In this document: positions 58,046 to 64,000 of the stretch, piece by piece
Layout of the letters: every line of letters begins with the position of its first letter
Numbering within the stretch: position 1 is the stretch's first letter
From: Amborella trichopoda
Lineage: Eukaryota > Streptophyta > Magnoliopsida > Amborellales > Amborellaceae
Direction of reading: 5' to 3'
Assembly (NCBI RefSeq): GCF_000471905.2
Contig: NW_006499617.1
Span: 1,094,497 to 1,158,496, forward strand
Length of the DNA stretch: 64,000 nt
Translations under genes and position numbers: made by a program
The notes under the pieces: generated by a model
Told to the model about the DNA's origin: nothing
The model's database searches: none
The model's input: the letters and a program-made list of their open reading frames with translations, nothing else

Positions 58046-58547
58046 CGCGAAATCCGAAAATTGCGAACTTTTGGCTAAAAGCCTTTAATTTTTAGCCCCC
58101 CAAAGTTTCGGGCCTAAAAGTTCGGGTTTTGCTGAGGCCATAAGTAGTTCCATTGGAGTTACAATTTCGGTGTCAATCCCTGATAATCCGTAAACAAGAG
58201 GTGGGTAATTTAGTAATATTTTCCACGCTAGTTTCCAATCTGATAACGCAGAGTGGACCCACCAGCGTAAATAAAATGACGCCACCCCCGCCACCCCCAC
58301 CAACACCACCACCACCACCACCTCTGCATCCAACCCATCCCTCCCACCTCGCTCACTTTCTGCAACCAAATCACCACCTCCTCTTTCTCTCTCTACACAG
58401 CCCCCTCTTTCTCTCTCTAAACCAAATCACACCTCAATGTCCTGAATTTACTGGTTCGAGATTTAGGTACCTTCCCTTCTCTCAATTTATCTCCTGCTTT
58501 AAAATGAGGTACTTTTCTTTCTCTCTTAATTTGTAATCCTTTTTTTC
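58046..58547. other. Upstream region of the methionine gamma-lyase gene
   Basis: It has a CCA/CCG-rich microsatellite (58280-58328) and CT-rich blocks. A 127-codon proline-rich plus frame here follows the microsatellite and is not a gene. Confidence 0.45.
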
Positions 58548-58560
58548 CTATATAAAATAA
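58548..58560 (+). promoter_or_regulatory. Candidate TATA box of the methionine gamma-lyase gene
   Basis: cctatataaaata lies about 250 bp upstream of the ATG, followed by a CT-rich leader. Two later ctataaaat-like sites (58602 and 58664) sit in a duplicated leader block, so the start of transcription is not certain. Confidence 0.45.
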
Positions 58561-58802
58561 CATCTCTATCTTGTTGAAATCTCTTTCTAACCTCTCTTTC
58601 CTATAAAATTACTCTCTTCTCTTCTTTATCTCTCTATTGGAAATCTTTTTCTAACCTTTCTTTCCTATAAAATAACCCCCCTCTCCAACTCTCAGACCTC
58701 GAAATCTCTTTCTAACTCTCAGGTCCTCTCCATTTATCAGTATCTCTTCTTTCTTTTTCATCTCCATCAGTATCTCTTCTTTCTTTCTCATCAACGCGAA
58801 AG

Positions 58803-59230
58803 ATGGCAGCCACCATGACACCTGAGAATTCCCTGTCTCTGCCGGAGAAAAGGCAACGCTACTCGGAGGGAGACGACAACCACGACGGTGGCACGAAGAA
58901 GATGGCGCAGTCTGTTGTAAAGAAGCCCCGGCGTGATCCTGCGGAGGCCCTGGCGAGCGCTCGCCACGAGTTTGGGGAGCACGGGGGCGTCAACATGTCG
59001 ATTGAGGCCTCAGCCACCTTCACTGTAATGGAGCCGGAGACCATGAGCCGCATGTTCAAGGGGGAGCTTGGCCCCGATCGGGACTTCTTTATCTATAGTC
59101 GCCATTTCAACCCTACTGTGCTCAACCTTGGCCGAGCTATGGCTGCCCTAGAAGCGACCGAGGCCGCGTATTGCACGGCGAGCGGTCTATCTGCGATTTC
59201 CTCTGTTCTCTTGCAGCTCTGTCCTTCTGG
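58803..59230 (+). other. MGL: MGL coding exon 1
   Basis: Ends tctgg|gtaaaa, leaving two bases of a split Gly codon. It encodes the charged N-terminus (about 45 aa), ASARHEFGEHGGVNMSIEAS, and the YSRHFNPT and AMAALEATEAAYCTASG segments. Confidence 0.9.
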
Positions 59231-62200
59231 GTAAAATCTTAATCTTTATTTTTTGGAAAATTATCACAATTATATTTTAATTTTTTCTATTTAAAAAAAC
59301 CTTTAACTTTCATGATTGTTGCAGCACCTTTTTTTTTCCTTTAACTTTGGGCTTTTTTTTTTTTTTTTAATAACTTTCACCTACTCGTCCATTTTTGTTT
59401 AATTTTGGGCTTTTGTTTTTACCAAAATAACGTAGTAGTATTACCCGATATTTTTTTCGTATATATATATTAGTTTTTAGGGTACTTAAAGTACCGTATT
59501 TGTTCTTCGATAAGAAAATAATGTGAAGGTTATTTTGATAAAAAAATATTTAGAATAAAAAAAATATGTCCAATGTTGAGGATTTTCTTTCTAAATAGAT
59601 TAAAATTAAGATATATTTATAATAAATTTTTTTTTTCTTTAAAAATATTATGCCGAGGACCGTACCAAGACCAACTGAAATTTCTTTTCTCTCTCTTTTT
59701 TTTTTTTTGTAATATTTTGATGGTACCAATGTCAGACTACCCTAAAACTAGGCCAGAATTGCGATATCACAAATATTCTATGCATCAATCAACACGTCTC
59801 TTTAATATTAATTTAAAGGTTGAGGTTTCTATGAGGTTGGAACCTTAAACAATCCAATTAACATGTACCTCAAAATTTTATCATAACATGTAATTTTAGT
59901 GTAAAATATTATTAAAATTATCCAAAAATTTATCTTAATATCTAATTATAAAATTTTAAACTCCAAAAATGATTAAAATCAAGTAGATCTGTAAACATAT
60001 GAAAATCTTAAAAATGGATGGTCTAGATAATGTGTTGCAAGATGCCTTATTTATGAGACTCAAAATATTTATTTATTTTTCATATTTATACATGTCGATG
60101 TTGAGATGATCAATTAGAGGGTTTTTCAACATTAAAACAACATTTTTTAAATTTTTTAGGTCCATCTTTAATTCTACATTTTAAGGTTACAATCTTATAT
60201 AAACTTTTCTCTAATTTAAAACCCTAAACTTTATAATTCGGTGGATTTGATAAACTATTTAATATGAACCCATTTTTCCTTTAAAATGGAATATGCGATG
60301 ATTCATTTGTAATTTTTGTATTCACTTTGGGTAATAGGTCCCACATAGTCGCTTCCCCTCACCTGTACGGTGGGACCCATGCCCTACTTTCCTCTTTCCT
60401 CCCCCGCTCGTGCAACATTACCACCACATTCGTTGACATTCTCAAACCTGACGTCGTACGTGCGGCCTTTAAGCCCAACACACGTGTGCTGATCTTCGAG
60501 ACCATATCGAACCCAACCCTGGTCGTTGCCGATGTAGCCCAGCTATCGAGCATCGCGAGGGAGTTTGGGGCGAGCACGGTTGTCGACAACACGTTTGCGC
60601 CGATGATCGTGTCGCCTGTGTCGCTCGGTGCCGATGTTGTTGTGCATAGTTTGACAAAGTACGCTAGCGGGTGTGCCGATCTCATTGCCGGTGCGGTTTG
60701 CGGTCCGGAGAAGCTCATCAATTCAATGATGGACGTCAATGAGGGCGCCCTCATGTTGCTTGGTCCCTCTATGGACCCCAAGGTGTGCTTTTATTGTTCA
60801 GTACCGTTCTAAGGACTTCTTTTTTTGTTATGCTATGAGATCATTAATTTTTGATTCAAAGAGTTCACAATTGTTACTAACCATAAGATATTAAATTGGG
60901 TAACTAGGGCAGTGTTACAAAGCTTAAGGATTGGATTTTTTTTGTGAATTTTGAGTCTAATCAATAATACAATCCCAACCATCGGATTTAAAATCTGACA
61001 TACCAGATTAGGGGTATGTTATAAAGTTTAGAGGATTTTTTTTATGAACTTTGAGTCTATTCAATCACCACCAACGTGTTTGTGACCTCCCTATATTAAG
61101 AGTAAAATAGTCTCTTTGTCTACTTTTTTTTCTCGTTCATTTTCTCTCTCTCTTTTATGAGAGATGAAATTTTATTTACTTTTCTCATATTGTGCTATTG
61201 TGCAGCTCATAGTATGCTTGCTTGTGCGTGGTCCCGTCCTTAGCCTCATTTATAGTCCATGCAATTTATAGTCGATGTATATGTCCTCCCCTGCTTCCAG
61301 GCTCATTCATAGAAGCCAGTTGTTTTGCAGTCTACCCTTCCTCATTTTTCTGTTAGAGAGAGAGAATTGTTGTCCTTTTCTCTTAGAGAGAGAGACTCTG
61401 AATATCTCTCTAAATATCAATATCTATGAGAGAGATTACAAAATTTAATCTCATTTCATGTACCAATCAATAAAGGAAAATTTATTCTCATTTAATGAAT
61501 GGTGGCTTCACAATTAAGGGTGTTAAAAGTCTGATTTTTTTTTTTTTTTGCATTCATGCTAATCATAGTTTATATTTTCAATCTTTAAAATTTTAGATCC
61601 ATAACCATAGTCTGTCTTTGAAATGGATTTTGGAGAGAGGACTCAATTTATGCAGGTGAAGCCTGGGACGCATAAAATCCTTCTCCTTCAATAAATAGAA
61701 ATAGATACAGTTTCATGAATTTTGATCCCATTCTTTTGAACAAGTACAACGAATTCAACACACTGAGAATACGAGTGTTTCATCGTAAATTTTGATCTTA
61801 TTCTCATGTTAACTGACATACGGTCCTGTTTTTGTTGACACCTTCAAAGGTTGCTTTTGAGATTGCGGGTCGGCTCCCACACCTCGGCCTACGGATGCGA
61901 GAACACTGTCGCCGTGCCTTAATCTATGCCACAAGAATGCGAGAGCTAGGCCTCAAAGTCATATATCCGGGCTTACCCGACCATCCCCAGCACTCTCTGC
62001 TCAAACAAATGGCAAATGAAGGATACGGTTTCGGAGGGGTCCTATGCGTGGACATGGAAACAGTAGAAAGAGCAAACAGGCTCATGCATTTTCTTCAAAA
62101 TTGCACCCAATTTGGGCTCATTGCAGTGAGTTTGGGTTATTATGAGACGCTTATGTCTTGTTCAGGGAGCAGCACTAGCTCTGAGATAAGCCCAGAGGAG

Positions 62201-62350
62201 AGAGAGAAAGTGGGTTTATCGCCTGGTTTGGTGAGAATGTCGATTGGATATAGTGGGTCACTCGAACAGAGGTGGGCTCAGTTTCAGAGTGCCATTAACA
62301 GGATTAAGCAGGAGGAGCAAAAGCGACCTGCTGCTTTGCTTACCTCTTAG
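58803..62350 (+). CDS. MGL: Methionine gamma-lyase, three coding exons, 457 aa
   Basis: PLP-dependent enzyme of the Cys/Met metabolism family. It splits L-methionine into methanethiol, 2-oxobutyrate and ammonia; in plants it is cytosolic, and the 2-oxobutyrate can feed isoleucine synthesis. Joined exons are 58803-59230, 60338-60782 and 61850-62350; all introns are GT-AG and phases fit, giving 457 codons. The family's usual plant length is about 440. Seen: YSRHFNPT in exon 1 (PLP-phosphate binding), VVDNTFAP with the pyridine-binding Asp near residue 226, HSLTKYASG with the Schiff-base Lys near 250, and YETLMSCSGSSTSSE and GLVRMSIGYSG in exon 3. The start ATG at 58803 has a good context (aagatggca). 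The N-terminus is charged and has no clear transit peptide. No stop or frameshift is seen, so it looks functional. Cystathionine gamma-synthase is a relative but has a plastid peptide and different length, so I favour MGL. Confidence 0.92.
59818..60211. mobile_element. MITE family 1, copy G, inside MGL intron 1
   Basis: Starts ggttgaggtttctatgagg and ends aatcttatataaacttttctc. Perfect 9-bp duplications taatttaaa lie at 59809-59817 and 60212-60220. It is in the inverse orientation relative to copy E and lies well away from both splice sites. Confidence 0.85.
60338..60782 (+). other. MGL: MGL coding exon 2
   Basis: Acceptor aatag|gtccc and donor cccaag|gtgtgc. It encodes SHIVASPHLYGGTHALLSS, the PLP-binding Asp (VVDNTF) and the Schiff-base Lys (HSLTKY). 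Confidence 0.9.
61850..62350 (+). other. MGL: MGL coding exon 3
   Basis: Acceptor tcaaag|gttgc, in phase 0 with exon 2 (PK|VAFE). It encodes the C-terminal domain (GLRMREHCRRAL, YPGLPDHPQHSLL, SLGYYETLMSCSGSSTS, RMSIGYSGSLEQRW) and the stop TAG. Confidence 0.9.
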
Positions 62351-62424
62351 AGAGATAGATTGAGGTGATATGTAAATGAAACATAAAGTGTTCTTTTGCT
62401 TTGGCCTTTTCCTGGCTTTGGAAT

Positions 62425-62440
62425 TATAATGAATAAAGTT
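62425..62440 (+). terminator. Poly(A) signal of MGL
   Basis: aatgaataaagttatg, about 80 bp after the stop codon; aataaa-type near-upstream element. Confidence 0.6.
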
Positions 62441-63366
62441 ATGGGTGACTAGTTTTCTTAATTTTGTGGAAGTGTTTGAAAAAAACGAATTATCTCCGCA
62501 ACAAGGATAATATTAAGATATAAAAAACTTTAATATTAAGATATAAATAACTTAGAAAAGGAGAAATAAAATGAAAAAAGTTGTATGGTATTGTAAACGT
62601 TGACATATAAGACCCTGCCACACACAATAACATGAGTCCTCAAAATATCACTGTTGACTTCAACCCAAATCTCAGGGTGGGATTGGAGTTTACCCGGCTA
62701 ATTTTTTGCATAGAAGGTTATCGGTGGTGTCAAAATTTTGCTTTTCCCTTTTTTTCTCTTTTCTCTAAAAACACTCATTTAATGCCCCTAAAGAGTTACT
62801 TTGACTTTTGGGTGATGAGATGTATTAGATCACCATCACCGTGCTTCATAAACAGGAAGAAGTTGCAGAGAAAGCTCTCCTCGAAGATTCACTCTGATGT
62901 CCAATCCTTTGTGTGCTTTTGCTTCATACTATCCTCATTTTAAGTTGAGCTTCGCTAGAGTAATTGAAGAGAGGAGTTTACTTCTCTAAAAAGATAATGA
63001 TTTTTAGCTGCAGCCTTCCATTTATGGGATGTATTCAAAAAGGTTTTCTGGCCCGATGCTGAGTTCTTACAAAAAACAATGCTTTAATGGCCGATTAACT
63101 TGCCATCGAAGAAAGAGAAGATCTTCAACCCCTAACCTTTAGCCTCAGTTACCGACCCTCTACCTACCCCAAAAAAAGGAAGTTACCGACCCTCTCTCCA
63201 ATTCTCTCTTCCAATGGCGAAAGGCGCTCCATAAAATCAAGAAAGAGCCATTGGAAGCAGAAAAAAAAAGTCATTGATCCACAGTTTTGAGAGCACGTAT
63301 ATCTTTGGCAAAATTTCGTAACCTTCATTTCATTTTTTTTTTAAGCGAAATAAAAAAATCTATAAA
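62441..63366. other. Intergenic sequence, no gene recognised
   Basis: A 103-codon plus frame (62632-62943) has no recognisable motif. The rest is AT-rich with a short local duplication 'agttaccgaccctct' (63149 and 63181). Confidence 0.4.
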
Positions 63367-63765
63367 GATTTCGCCCTATCTTTCGTCTTTTATCTCCCTC
63401 ATTTATTCACTTTTGTCCATAAAAATTAGCCACAATAAACTTTTTTATACCATTTCAACTAAAAACCGTTTTAAAATTTTTTTTAACCCAAAATTTTTTT
63501 TAACACACCCCATTATATTTTTTTACCTAAAAACATTTCCCTTAATTTTTTTATTACATTTTTGACCTTTTCAATCCCTTAATCATGTTGAGAGCTCCCT
63601 ATCATTCTCATATTGGGTTGAAATGGTATAGAAAAATTTATTGAAGGCTCTCTATCTTTCTTATATTGAGTTGAAATGGTATAAATATTTTGGTTGAGAT
63701 TAATTTTTATGGTCAAAAGTAAATAAATGAGAAAAATAAGAGGTAAGGGGGTTATAATGAAATCC
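63367..63765. mobile_element. Foldback MITE with long inverted repeats
   Basis: About 70 bp at 63385-63456 ('ctcatttattcacttttg' / 'tccataaaaatta' / 'ataccatttcaac') pairs with the reverse complement of about 63680-63755, and outer bases (gatttc…gaaatc) extend the pairing. The right arm's 'gttgaaatggtata' unit is duplicated (63619 and 63669). No coding capacity. Confidence 0.72.
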
Positions 63766-64000
63766 TTAACGATTTTTCAAGATGGAAAATTAGGTTTTTG
63801 TACGAAAATTTTCCTATCTCTTATACCTTTTACTCTCATATCACTCGCATCCGTAACTCTCTCTTTCCCACCCGTAGTTCCAACCCCATTAACAACTCAG
63901 TAATGCTCGTTTCATCCGCCTGTTTCTCTCCATTATATGATTGAACCAAAAAAATCATCCATTTCGGTCCACTTGGACCAACAAAAAACCCTAAATTTAC
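63766..64000. other. No gene recognised at the window end
   Basis: Intergenic sequence of mixed composition. I see no coding frame. Confidence 0.4.

Noticed and set aside
58085..58536. Proline-rich frame and its opposite-strand valine-rich frame upstream of MGL
   Set aside because: Both are translations of the CCA/CCG microsatellite and CT-rich leader.
60359..60781. Minus frames under MGL exon 2 (60359-60781 and 60469-60657)
   Set aside because: They are shadows of a well-supported exon on the plus strand.

Overview
The window is nuclear DNA of a flowering plant. The evidence is one intron-containing plant-type gene, methionine gamma-lyase, at the right end (58803-62350), and about 50 kb dominated by Ty1/copia and Ty3/gypsy retrotransposons, RTE and L1 LINEs, tRNA-like SINEs, Helitrons and MITEs, plus a nuclear copy of plant mitochondrial rps3. 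I cannot name the species. Two runs of N (21362-22083 and 45275-45294) are assembly gaps.

Region 1 (1-20.6 kb): a decayed minus-strand copia element (1-243 and 17946 to about 20580) is split inside its RNase H region by a 17.7-kb Ty3/gypsy element (244-17940, minus strand). That gypsy element has 2.7-kb LTRs, a tRNA-Arg-type primer site, a gag region with repeated Cys/His motifs and a retropepsin-like ORF, but no reverse transcriptase, RNase H or integrase. Between the protease and its 3' LTR it carries an opposite-strand gene with its own TATA box and two large tandem arrays (46-bp and 35-bp units). This layout fits the Tat/Ogre-like lineage in a non-autonomous form.

Region 2 (21-33.8 kb): an unrecognised open frame next to the gap, a nearly full-length but decayed RTE LINE (minus strand), several MITEs (one nested inside another), two SINE-like copies, and AT-rich sequence with no recognised gene.

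Region 3 (33.8-40.3 kb): a layered nest. An old minus-strand copia fragment was hit by an internally deleted copia element (34029-39574, TSD tcttc). The 3' LTR of that element was in turn hit by a tiny non-autonomous copia derivative (37429-39445).

Region 4 (40.3-50.1 kb): another minus-strand copia pol remnant is split by a Helitron-like element (43468-48650), which itself holds a second Helitron-like element (43584-46228), a MITE and an RTE tail fragment. A 186-bp tandem repeat lies beside it.

Region 5 (50.1-58.4 kb): a 5'-truncated L1 tail with an RNase H domain, several MITEs including two members of a family with 9-bp target duplications, small tandem repeats, and a mitochondrial insert carrying the end of the rps3 group II intron and the start of rps3 exon 2.

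Region 6 (58.4-64 kb): the methionine gamma-lyase gene, three coding exons giving 457 aa, with a MITE in intron 1, then a foldback MITE in the 3' intergenic DNA. It is the only gene here that looks intact and functional.
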